From: Oscheius dolichura
Lineage: Eukaryota; Nematoda; Chromadorea; Rhabditida; Rhabditidae
Direction of reading: 5' to 3'
DNA: 64,000 nt
Assembly: GCA_932521035.1 (NCBI GenBank)
Contig: OW051496.1
Span: 9,052,001-9,116,000 of the forward strand
A model generated the notes under the pieces. The model had not been told where the DNA came from, searched no databases, and was given only the letters and a program-made list of their open reading frames with translations. Shown piece after piece: positions 40,594 to 51,030 of this stretch. The stretch's first letter is position 1; each line of letters opens with the position of its first letter. A program made the position numbers and the translations under genes.

Positions 40594-42710
40594 ATGTCGG
40601 CGTATAATTCTTCACTGCTTATGGATCTACCATCTCGGGGCTTTGAATTGCACTCACCATCCAATCGCTGGGGAGCACCTGCTGGTCGTCTCAACTATTC
40701 CAGTCCAATCAATTTTGATGGTTCAACAAACGCTGAGCCTTTTCTCAGCAGATCGTCATTCAAGGGTATTTGTAGCATCTCCGGTAAGAATTTTTTTTTT
40801 CATACTTTCAACTTTATTCACCTCATTTCAGATGATTCTGTGGGCAGCCCTAATTTTGCAAATCCTCGTATCAACTACGGTTCTCCCATTGGATCGCCAG
40901 GTTCGCAGCGGGCTCTCAATCTTTCCTCCGATCACTCGCGACCTTATTCGGAGTTTGCGGTCAGTATTATTCTCTGTTGCATTTCATGTGTTTGCAGGAC
41001 AGCGCTGGACACATTGCTTCGATTAGTCGTATCGTGCAAGATGACAGCACTGACGTGTCTTCTGGTAGTCGCAGCGAAACCAATGCTCACCGTTTGCAAG
41101 CACGTACTACTCTACCAGCTTGGACTCTGGATAGCAACGGCCAAATCCGTCTCTCGTTAACCGAAATTCTTCAATACAACCAGCTGAAAATGTTTGCTCG
41201 AGACAAGCTTGGTTGCCAGTGAGTTTTGGAAGCCTGTGTTTGCCGTGTAGTATGATAATAATAAAACCAACTCGTTTACCAATTATTTTTCAACTCTTTT
41301 TTTACAGATTTCTTCAACAGAACTATCCTCCTGAAACTTCTCCTGATCGTGCAATCCTTTCACAGCAAATTCTTGAAAATGAAGAAACCTTTGAAGTATT
41401 GGTTACACATTGCATTTTAAATATGGTTCCAGATGCTTTGTTCGGACGTTTTCGGCAATTTCTTTGTGCAACGCATAATTGAAAGCGCTAACCTCATGGA
41501 ACAGCGGTGGATTAGCACACGTCTTCTAAACAAGATGAGTACCCTGTGTCTTAATCGGTATTCTTGCCGTGTTGTACAAAAAGCCATCGAAGTCTGTTTC
41601 ATAGATGCTTATGTATTTTTCAACTTTAGCAACTGCCTCTAGACTTGAAGAGCGCTCTTTTGGTCGAGCTTCACAAAGCTGACATTGTGCGTTTATCTAT
41701 TGATCAAAACGCTAATCACGTTATCCAAAAGGTTTCCTATCCCATCTTTTTCGCTAATGAACAATTTAAGATTATGCACTGCTTTCCTTTGCTTAGTTGG
41801 TCTTTTCTTATTGAAGCTCTTACTTGCAAAATAGAATATCTCTTCGCAGTAGCTGAGAACAAGTATGGCTGCCGAGTTGTTCAGCTTGCTATTGAAATTC
41901 TGTCCACACATCAAGTTAGTTATAATTTGCCAAATAATTAAAATTACGTCTAGAAGTCTCAAGCTGCCCAGCGTATGTTGATGGGCATAATGACCCATAT
42001 TACCAATAATTGTGAGCGTCTTGCCTCAAACGAATTTGCAAACTATGTTATTCAACATATCATTACTGCCGGTCCATTGGCTATGTATCGCGATATGATA
42101 ATTGATGAATGTATTCTGTAAGTGGCCAATATATGTAAGTATTTTCCATTGATTCAGGCGGAATATTCTCTCTATGTCTCAGGAAAAATATGCATCCCAC
42201 GTCGTGGAAAAATCATTAGAATTTGCCCCACCCCACCTTTTAAAGGAAATGATGGACGAAATTTTCGATGGATATGTTCCTCATCCGTAACTAATTTTAA
42301 AAAACTTATTTATATTGACTTCAGTGAGACGAGGAAAGACGCACTTGACATAATGCTCTTCCATCAATATGGCAACTATGTCGTTCAAAGAATGCTGAGC
42401 ACCTGTATTGAAGCGGCTAGAGCACGAGTTTCCGGAATACACCTTCACGACATGGATTCTCGCATTGAATGGCTCCATCGACTTAGGGAGCGTATATTAC
42501 ACAGCGAAGGAAAACTGAGCAAGTACGTATTTCTCTTTTAGACCAATTCATCAATACCTCAGATATTCATCCGGCAAAAAAATATTGGAAATGTTGGCTG
42601 ATTGTCCTCTTCTCCATGTCAGTGCGCTTGACAATCTGCACAAGCTGGCCGGAGTGCTTCCTCCTTCGTCAGCAATCCGTCGTGCCGCAATTCCCTATAC
42701 CTATATGTGA
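40594..42710 (+). CDS. PUF-family RNA-binding protein (Pumilio type)
   Basis: Starts at 40594 (MSAYNSSLLMDLPSRGFE) with a serine/asparagine-rich N-terminus of about 200 residues, then eight PUF repeats to a stop at 42710. Key recognition triplets in repeat order are C-Q/Q (GCQFLQQ), N-F/Q (FGNFFVQ), S-R/Q (YSCRVVQ), N-H/Q (NANHVIQ), C-R/Q (YGCRVVQ), N-Y/Q (FANYVIQ), S-H/E (YASHVVE) and N-Y/Q (YGNYVVQ). By the PUF code this predicts binding to an RNA beginning UGUA, as for Pumilio. Introns are 36-60 bp; a 39-bp intron after NHVIQK is a multiple of three and open, so retention would still give a protein. PUF proteins repress or destabilise mRNAs through 3' UTR sites, commonly in the germ line. 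Repeat 1 lacks the usual arginine or tyrosine stacking residue. Confidence 0.92.
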
Positions 42711-43227
42711 TTTGTTAGCTGTCGCAAGTTAACCTTTTTAATTTAATTTTCTTTTATCTGTCACTTCCTGTGAGTTTTTTGTGACATAACTGTCTGTGCG
42801 TGGCGGTGTGAATAACAGTTCACTAACCCAAAACCGCCAACTGTATTTGCCCGTTGTGCATTCTACAAATTTGATTCTGTTCCAAAAAGTTCTACTTTTT
42901 TCTAATAACCTGTAATCCCAATTTTTGTTGATTCTGTATTTACTAAATTGTGTTTATTCAATTCTTGTGATATTTCTCTAGATTCATAAATTGGGTGAAA
43001 CACTGTTGATTTTGGAAATTACGTTTTTCAGCTGTGTCTCGAACACAAATAGGGGAAGCCGATTTTTGGCTTGTTCTCTACGTAAACGGAATAGCAAGCA
43101 TTGGGATCAAGGACGCTCTAAACCGTCTATTTCTAACATTCGAGATATCGACCTACCGATATATTGAGATGTGTTAGGGGGTTGTTGTAATCGGCCTGAA
43201 AGCTGAACTATTAGCCTGTATTAGTAT
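42711..43227. other. Intergenic region
   Basis: The 3' UTR of the PUF gene and the upstream region of the next small gene. No coding exon supported. Confidence 0.5.
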
Positions 43228-43554
43228 GAAATTTCGTACAGCGAGAGCAGTTCCCAATTTGGATCCTCCACTTCCTCCTCGAGAATACCGGCAACGATTA
43301 TTACAGAAAATCGGTCTTACTGTCGTTTTCATCTCGCTGCTTTACAAACAGGCTGAATACGATTACCACTGAGAAGCACCCCGTCGATAATGAGCAGCCG
43401 ACCGTGAAGGATCCCAGTCCGAAAAAGGACAAGCCGGATAACAACAACAATGGCTCTAACGTAAATGCCGGGCAACTGAGGCTCGTGATCCATTCCGTCA
43501 AAGGAACAGCCGTTGCTGTCGGCCAAAATATCGGAGGCATCTACATCAAGTAGC
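43228..43554 (+). CDS. Small candidate protein, splice or frame unresolved
   Basis: An ATG at 43228 opens MKFRTARAVPNLDPPLPPRE and a hydrophobic segment (IGLTVVFISLLY), then stops soon after 43350. In the +1 frame a clearly protein-like stretch follows the CAAACAG at 43350: TTEKHPVDNEQPTVKDPSPK, then NNNNGSNVNAGQLRLVIHSV and GGIYIK with a stop at 43552-43554. No GT donor gives the required phase, so either the 5' exon is elsewhere or there is a frameshift. Together the parts would be a roughly 108-residue single-pass protein. No family recognised. Confidence 0.35.
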
Positions 43555-44144
43555 TAGAGGCTACTGTGATCTACTTTTTTTTTATAAAAAAGGGGCTAAT
43601 GTGATTTTTTTTCAAGCTCGGGATTTGAGAGTAGGTTCATTCGAACCGATAATTTTTTCTGCGTCGAACTGCACTTTTAGAATTTTTTGAAAATGAGGGC
43701 TTCGGGAGGAAGCGAGCCTCAAAGTTTCGAAAAATTACACAACGTTTTTTGAGCTCGCCTGGTGAGACTAGAGTCATTCGATGGCGCTTCTTGGCGTATC
43801 CGCCGTTTATTTTTTGCTAAGCTCTGGCGCGTAACAGTGAGGAATCAACATCACTTTACCAAAGTTAAGCCTTTTCTTATAAGCCGCCTGCTTCGGTCAG
43901 CCAGCGGTCAGAATGGTCAAGCCTTTCGTTTTGTCACAGCCGGATATTTCGACCGAAAGTCCCAACGTGGAGAAACCCCAAGCGCGGAGCCTCCGCCTAC
44001 ACGAAACGGGGCCGCTGGCCGGCCAAGGCGCCTCTCACAATAAAACTGGGCTCTTCTAGTCATAAAAATAAATTGTCTTCTAATAAATCCCTGTTATTTA
44101 TGTCTTGTCTGTTCTTGATTGTATCGCTCTACTTTCAGAAAGAT
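43555..44144. other. Intergenic region
   Basis: No gene or repeat recognised in this stretch. Open frames near 43.76-44.04 kb are arginine-rich and show no splice structure. Confidence 0.45.
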
Positions 44145-44319
44145 TCTTTGAACACTGGTAAATTAGAAATCGCTAATAATTCGCATGAATTTCTTGTAAC
44201 TAAGATTGTGAAGGTAGATCCAGATTTTATAAAAAAAACGGAATGCGTTACTCTAAATAAGTCAAAAAAAAGTATACAAAACGGATTTACTGTCTACTGA
44301 CATCCTTTACAATAAATAT
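44145..44319 (+). pseudogene. Decayed partial copy of the stn-2 last exon
   Basis: The frame HEFLVTKIVKVDPDFIKK matches HAFLVTKIVAADPDFIKK of stn-2. Nucleotide similarity continues past the stn-2 stop into its 3' UTR (tttactgtctactgacatcc against ttcactgtctactggcattc, both followed by ctttacaataaat). The copy lacks the start of the exon and has several substitutions and a shifted frame. It ends at the base before the stop codon of the minus-strand gene at 44320, so it is antisense to that gene's 3' UTR. Confidence 0.8.
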
Positions 44320-44953
44320 CTAAGCTGATCCGGGAGCTTTCAGATCGGTGTAAGGAGGAAGAGGCTTGCCGTGGAAAAGAGTAGCGAGATTGTACAATCC
44401 AATAATGAAGCAGCAAGTTCCTACAACAGATGTTAAACTATACAACATGAAAGACTAACCAAGAATTTTTATGAGTTTAGCGCAGGCTGCATCGAAAGGT
44501 CCGGCTTCTTCGGATTTCTTTCCATCGAGAAGAGCTTGCTGTAATAAGATATTATAATTTCTATAAAAAAGGAAATCGGCAAAGTGTTCAGGATTTAAAT
44601 ATTTCTAAATTTTCAAACGATGAGTAAAACCCTTAAATTAACAATACTAACCGCATAGGTATTGACACGCTTCCTGAGTACGGGGTCGTAAAGGCCGTAC
44701 TTTCCCATAACGAGCTTGCCAACACGTGTTCCTTCAGGGAGACGAGGAAGAATTTTTCCGCCAGCTCCAAGCTGCCACTCTCCAGGGTTCAAAGGATCGA
44801 ATTGGTCGAGAGTGGGGGGAGTCTAAAAATAAACTATGCTCAAAACTATTTAACTAAAAGGCTTACCTTTCCGGCATTGGTGGGAACGGCAGTGAAAGAA
44901 GCTAGACGCAACTGGGTGCGAGCAATACCCACAGTCCGTGCAGTGAGGGACAT
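44320..44953 (-). CDS. Small probable mitochondrial inner-membrane protein
   Basis: Exons 44953-44867, 44822-44652, 44538-44460 and 44420-44320 give 145 residues. The N-terminus (MSLTARTVGIARTQLRLASF) is basic, hydroxylated and free of acids, typical of a mitochondrial targeting sequence. A soluble part (KLVMGKYGLYDPVLRKRVNT) precedes one hydrophobic segment (GTCCFIIGLYNLATLF) and a short C-terminus (HGKPLPPYTDLKAPGSA). This layout suits an accessory subunit of a respiratory complex, but I cannot name it. The ATG lies just after TTTTTAG, a likely trans-splice acceptor. Confidence 0.75.
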
Positions 44954-45791
44954 GACGGTCGCTAAAAATAATCAAATGGTTCATGTAAAGAAGAGGCCAA
45001 AACGAGAGAGAACATTACAAACTAATAACCAAGAAGTAAAATAGTGAATCGATAATGATATGCGGTAGAGAAATATAATTTAGCGATTTATTTACTGTTT
45101 CCCGTTTTTTTCCATGGAATCTTTGTAATAACTGCGAATTGATTCACTTTTACTAAAGAAGATCACACGTGGATTACATTGCAATCATTTTCAACGCATG
45201 CCGAAGCTTGCATGTAGAGAAACTAAATGAAAATAAAAAGAATATACGGGCGGTCCTATCGACTGCGCCGCTGCGTTGAAGTCAAAATTATTACGTGGGC
45301 AATATTTTTAGTCAAACGAGTCTGGTGGGCTGATGATATTGCTCCTTTTTGTCTGTACTTGGAAATGTAATATTTTTTTTGATGCAAATGATGTGAATCA
45401 AACAAGCAACATGTATAAAACCACAGAAAAACGAAGGAAAGACATCAGCCAAAAGAGCAGAAAAAGCAAACAACGTGGCTCCATAAACATGCTGCAACTC
45501 TACAGTACGCCGCACGCACGCAGTCCTTTGATTTTAAAAAATCCCAAAATGCATTGCCTTTTACTTTTCTTTTCCTTGCTTCTGTATTTCCACGTTTTGT
45601 TTCTGTTGCACGAAGAACTATTGAAATGCGTCGAAGAATATATACACGTATAAATGCCCAGTTTTAATCTCAGGAGAGAGACAAGTTGTGGAAACCAAAG
45701 ATATTCGAATATTTTTATTATTTCTTCATGTATTCATTTCTTTCTCGAGTATCTTTATTATTTGTTATTGTTATATTTCAGGTAATCCGAA
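44954..45791. other. Divergent intergenic region upstream of rpl-38
   Basis: No gene supported. It ends in tttgttattgttatatttcag, an acceptor ten bases before the rpl-38 ATG, fitting trans-splicing. Confidence 0.5.
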
Positions 45792-46271
45792 ATGCCTAAA
45801 GAGATCTCGGAGATCAAGGATTTCCTGGTGAAGGCCCGTAGAAAGGACGCCAAATCTGTCAAGATAAAGAAGAACAAGACTAACACCAAGTTCAAGGTCC
45901 GCTGCAGCAAGTACCTGTATACCCTGGTTGTCAATGTAAGTGCAGCTATTCATTGTGATCCAGATTTTGCAATACGATATAATTCCATCGGTTCGAAAAA
46001 ATGTACGAGGCTTGTGTACATACAGTGCGAAATTACTAAAATAAGCCTTGTTTCTAAAATCTCGAGAAACTCATAATTTAGTACTCCCAAATTTGGGCAG
46101 AAAAATATCGATTTCTTTGAAAGTCGGATTAATCTGAAGAAAAATTTGTTGCTCTAAATTCTTTATTTTACTTGGATACATCAGTTGATCATCTATTTTC
46201 AGGATAAGGACAAGGCTGATAAACTGAAGCAGTCGCTTCCACCAGGAATCCAAGTTAAGGAGTTGAAATAA
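45792..46271 (+). CDS. rpl-38: 60S ribosomal protein L38 (eL38)
   Basis: Exons 45792-45935 and 46203-46271 encode exactly 70 residues, the conserved L38 length. It starts [20 protein letters not shown] and ends [12 protein letters not shown], both diagnostic. It is a small component of the large ribosomal subunit. The single intron is 267 bp. The next gene on the same strand begins 208 bp after the stop. Confidence 0.97.
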
Positions 46272-46478
46272 TTGTTGCGTTGTTATGACAATGAAATAAA
46301 TGTTTGTCGCATAAGTTTTATCGATTAGTAATTGTAATGTCAAGCTTACGTCCTAACCTTCGCGTTCCTACCAGATCTCCTATGGTGTTACACTAGTTCC
46401 TTCTCTAATATTTCATCATTTGTAAGCGTGTCGTGTCGTCTTCATTTTTCCTTGAACAACAGCAATAACCACGTTTAG

Positions 46479-48920
46479 ATGGCTAAAAATCGACGTCGTT
46501 GTTTCCTCGATATGAGTATCGACGGTAGAGATGCCGGTCGGATCGTTTTCGAACTGTTCGACGATCTGGGTAAGCATTATTTTGAAGGAAGAGATTCTGT
46601 TGTACTTTCTTCTGCTTTCTGGCAAAATAACGCGAAATTCTTTAGCACCAAAGACTACTGAGAATTTTCTCCAATTATGCACGGGACAAGCTGGAACAGG
46701 AAAGAAAGGCGTACCGCTGAGTTACAGAGGCTCAACGTTTCACAGAATTATAAAGGATTTTATGATACAGGTGATCAATGTGCCCTTTATATATTTCGAT
46801 GTCTTTTTCCAAGTTGATCGCCCCTTTTGTTCACCGAATTCTTTCAGGGAGGTGATTTCACAGATGGTAACGGCACTGGTGGTGAATCTATCTATGGTAG
46901 CATGTTTGAAGATGAGCCGTTCATAGCTAAACATGACCAGCCCTACCTTCTTTCTATGGCTAACAAGGCTAGTCGTTAGCTTTGAATTTCGAATTCGCTT
47001 TACAGGGTCCTAACACAAATGGTTCTCAATTTTTTGTTACTATGCGTCCAACTCCTCATTTGGATGGTAAGCACTGTGTATTTGGAAAGGTAATTGTGAG
47101 TTTTCTAAACCTTACACAAAGTTTAGGTGGTCTCTGGAACTGAAGTAGTATCGGAAATAGAACACTTGAAAGTTGATGGAAAATCACGACCAATCGCCGA
47201 CGTTATCATTATTAATTGTGGAGAGCTTGTAAGGAAAAGACAAATAGATCCTTCAGAGTGAGTTTAAAAAAATTGAATTGTGCAAAATATATATGTAACT
47301 CTTCGTAAAATGTAAAGCATGCATATATTTTACAGATCTGAGGATGAGAAGGACAAGAAAAAGAAGAAAAGACGTCACTCAAATAGTGAGGAAGAAGAAA
47401 AAGAGAACGGAAAAGAAGAAGTTCAGGTATGACATTTATTCTATAAGTAATACATTTGTTTTTAGGTTTCAACCGTTAAAGCCGAAGATCTTCCAGCGGA
47501 GCCTGCTAACCAACACTCTTTCCTAATGCGTCGTTCTAAAACACCAGAAGACCGGAAAAAACAACGAACCTCTGAGCGGCAACGTAATCGAAGCCGGGAT
47601 AGAAGTGGCGATCGCAGGAGAAGTGATCACAGAGATTCTCGTCACAGAGGAAGATCAAACAGCCCTTGGAGGAGACGTTCACGAGAACGCAATACCCGCG
47701 ATTCTGGACGAACCGTATGAAAAATGTTTTGTTATCAACTAATATTTTAGAGGAATGAGCGCATTGAAAAGACTACGGGTGTTAAAACCAAAGGTCGCGG
47801 GTTTCTTCGTTTTAATCGGACTGATAGGAGTCAAACTCCTCCACATTGGAGAAGAGAGGTGGTAAGTTTTTTTTTAATTGGTTTAGCCAAAAACATTTTT
47901 CTTTCCATTCTCATTTGCTTAATTTAGAATCGTCTCAAGACGCTAGACGATCTACATACAGAAAGAGAACGACTCGGTGGATCAGATGCTGTAGTAAAGC
48001 CCATGCGAGGGACTCATGCTGATGCTAACGAAGACGCTGCAGCTTCTGATAAACCGAAGGATGTAAAGGTAACATTTATGTCGAACATTTAACCCACTAT
48101 TCAGGTCGAGTCTGGACAGTCTCCGAGGCGGATTCCCGAGGATAATAGTGATGCGGAAGCTGTCGATCTTGGACATTCTGGTGATGAGAGTGATAATGAC
48201 GATGCACTTGATGAAGCTAGAGTTAGTTTTTGCCTTAACGTTTCTTAATTTGCCATAATGTCGTCCTGAATTGGAAAGCGCATTTTTCAGGATTTGGTAA
48301 GTGGCATAGAAAAGTAGAAAATATTTTTTGTAAGTGGTATATATATGCAACAATTTCACTTGTACACTATTTTCATACATCTGTTTAGGAACAAGCTCAA
48401 GCTCTGAAAGAGTTGCACAATCGGGAACATGAAGACGAAAAGAGTACAGAGATAGAGAACCAAGAAGAGGAGAGAAAAGAAAGGGAAGCATCTGTCGCTG
48501 CTTCAGAAAAAGAAAAGTTTGTTTCAGAGCTTATTATATTAATAAAATCATTGCAGATCCGAAACACCTGAGAAGGCCAAATCCAAGTCTCGTAGCCGCA
48601 GTCGATCCCATAGCCGACGCAGATCTCGAAGTCGATCGCGGAGTCGTCACAACTCCCGTTCACGCGAAAGAAAAAGATCACCTGAAAAAAGAAGATCGCC
48701 TGAAAGGCGTCGAAGCGGGGACACTCGCAGGGAGAAACGAAGAAGCCGAAGTCGAGATCGGGACCACCACTCCTCTAGTCGTAGAGATAGCCGAAGAAGC
48801 CGCAGCCGCGATGTAAGTCGATCATTTGTTTTCTTAATGTTATTATTCCTGTAGAATCGACGACGCCGTTCTCCACCTCGTTCCGATAGAAGACGTAGAC
48901 GATCGCGTTCTTCTAGCTAA
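46479..48920 (+). CDS. SR-rich cyclophilin (PPIG/NKTR type)
   Basis: Fourteen exons are supported: 46479-46569, 46646-46770, 46848-46967, 47006-47089, 47127-47257, 47336-47426, 47466-47714, 47751-47871, 47928-48068, 48105-48221, 48291-48296, 48389-48516, 48557-48812 and 48855-48920. Residues 1-180 form a cyclophilin prolyl isomerase with the catalytic arginine in [15 protein letters not shown] and GSQFFVT. The residue matching CypA Trp121 is histidine ([10 protein letters not shown]), as in PPIG and NKTR, predicting weaker cyclosporin binding. The rest is charged and ends in an arginine/serine domain ([20 protein letters not shown]), suggesting a splicing-speckle protein like C. elegans CYN-8. 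The intron after AANK starts GCTAGT (GC-AG). Exon 11 is a 6-nt microexon. Confidence 0.92.
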
Positions 48921-51030
48921 TTGTTTTTATTTATTTTGTACCATTACGGATACTTGCGATCTTATTCAGTCTGTAATTTGTTGGTTTCTATTAAATAAAC
49001 TCCTCATCAATTCCAGAAATAACATTCTGCATTTATCAAGAGAGGTCACTTGCAGAAAGAATCATAGAGCAAGACGTAAAGCCAGTTTGGTGTGGCAGTC
49101 GTTTTAATTTATTGCCATTGAAAAGGAAAGGAACAAAAAGTTCCGGGTTTGAAACAATAGAATTACGTTATGAAGCGGGTAACGGAATAAATAATACACA
49201 GGACATTTGTAATACTATTGCCCATTATATTGTTCGCTTGACTCGATTCTCCGAGGAGTGTCCAAAATTGGGGAATTCGAGATCTTTCCATCTTTGCTGT
49301 TGTTCTGTCAATCTCCCGTAGCCTTCGCCAACTTTGTAAAAGTGACAACTGCAATGGCATCCGCAGCTGACCTTCCCTTTGAACTGTTTACTCGCGAAAA
49401 GCGTAACCTTGAGCCGGCGGAAGAGATAGTAGCGAGACGAAGACGCTACTGCGTTTCATACGGTTTGCTCTTCGATCATTTGAAAACTGATTGTACGAAT
49501 AAAACACAGATCCCTTGAAGAGAAGGAAATAAAATTTAGTCCAACCAGCTTTGGAGAGATTTATTATCCCGATCCAGCGTTTTTTTACGAGACGAACACC
49601 GCTGGCAGCAGAGAAGAACACCTGTTTAGTAGAGAAAAAATAGAAGCGAATCATTGCGTCATTTTATCGGGTACCCGGTGGTCAAACGGGCTTTTTTCGG
49701 GTAGAGAGATTATGTCTAGCCGAAAATAAAAGCTAAAACACGATGGCAAATGTTTCTTTCGTTCATCTTCATATGGATGAAATATTGTTCGTATATTTAG
49801 TGATCCAGGAAGATACTGTTCAATTCTTTTGAATATTACTGCTTCTATAACTAAACTTTAGATGTAAAAACCTTTTTTTCTTGTCTTGGAAGTGTTATTT
49901 GATATTTGCTTCTTCTACTTTAGATTCCAATGCCAAATTGTACAGTTGAAGCTTCTGGAAAAAGAATAAAGAAACCCCCGTCTGTGTTTAATGCAACCAA
50001 CCACCTGAACTGGCTAGAGGGCATGTTATGTCGTGTCAAATTAGCAAACTCAAGCTGCGCGCATACAAATTCCTCGGGCCGTTTTACTCCTTTTCCTTTT
50101 CAATAGTTCCTGTTTTCCTCGTCCCTCGCGTTGATAGATGCCAATGACATCAGGATCAAGACATAAACCACATCGTATATATGCCATTTTTTCTTTGTGA
50201 AGAAGAAAGAAGATGTATATTATTTGAAGAATGTGATCAAAACATAATACGAATTAATTATATTCCAGCGGGCCTTCGACTGTCGTCTATTTGTCAAAGT
50301 TATCCGCTTCGACCTGTGGCGACCTTTCTGCTCTTCCGCCGACGACCGCCTGCGGCAGCCCCCGGCATTAAGAAATTAATAATCTCTTTACCGTCGGACA
50401 CTTTCCCATCGGACAGACAACCAAACAGACAGACAGACAGACAGACAAACACCATAGCACTTTAATAAGGGGGGATGTCACAATGGGTTTTGTTCCTTTT
50501 CTCTCTCACAAGAAAACAAGACATAAAAATGTGACGGAAATAATTGGCTTGACTACATACAACACATGGGTGGTCACGTTTGATGAAACAAATGATCAGA
50601 AAACTTCACGAGGTTTATTGAACAACTAAGCGGATTGCTAAAAATGGAAAAAGGAAGGATGTTCTTCTGGTTTTTGCTGCCTGATCTTTTTCACGCGCAG
50701 CAGCCACACCTAAAAGTATTGCTGTCTTGAAGTTGTACGGAGTATCAAGCACTCCGTAAAGATGCAGCAGCTCAATTGTATAAGACAGCAAATTTTGGCA
50801 AGCTAATCAATCATTTTGAATTACAATTTTAGCAAATAACATAGCAAAGACGGTTTTATAAGAGAGATCGATGAATTCAATGCAAACAAAGCTTATTTGC
50901 ATGAAACGCCACAAAAATTGATATTACTAAACAAAATAACATGATAAAATAATGAAATAGAACAAGAAAACAATAGTGATTGCCCAACATTGACATTTAT
51001 TCGCTGGGGAAATATGGATCGGGGAAAGAT
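48921..51030. other. Intergenic region with simple repeats
   Basis: A run of (cagacaga)n lies at about 50425-50450. AATAAA at 48995-49000 is the likely poly(A) signal of the cyclophilin gene. An open frame at 49354-49518 (MASAADLPFELFTREKRNLE) is not supported by splicing or homology. Nothing else recognised. Confidence 0.5.

Noticed and set aside
50425-50450. cagacagacagacag run considered as a possible CRISPR or satellite array
   Set aside because: It is a short 4-bp microsatellite without spacers.
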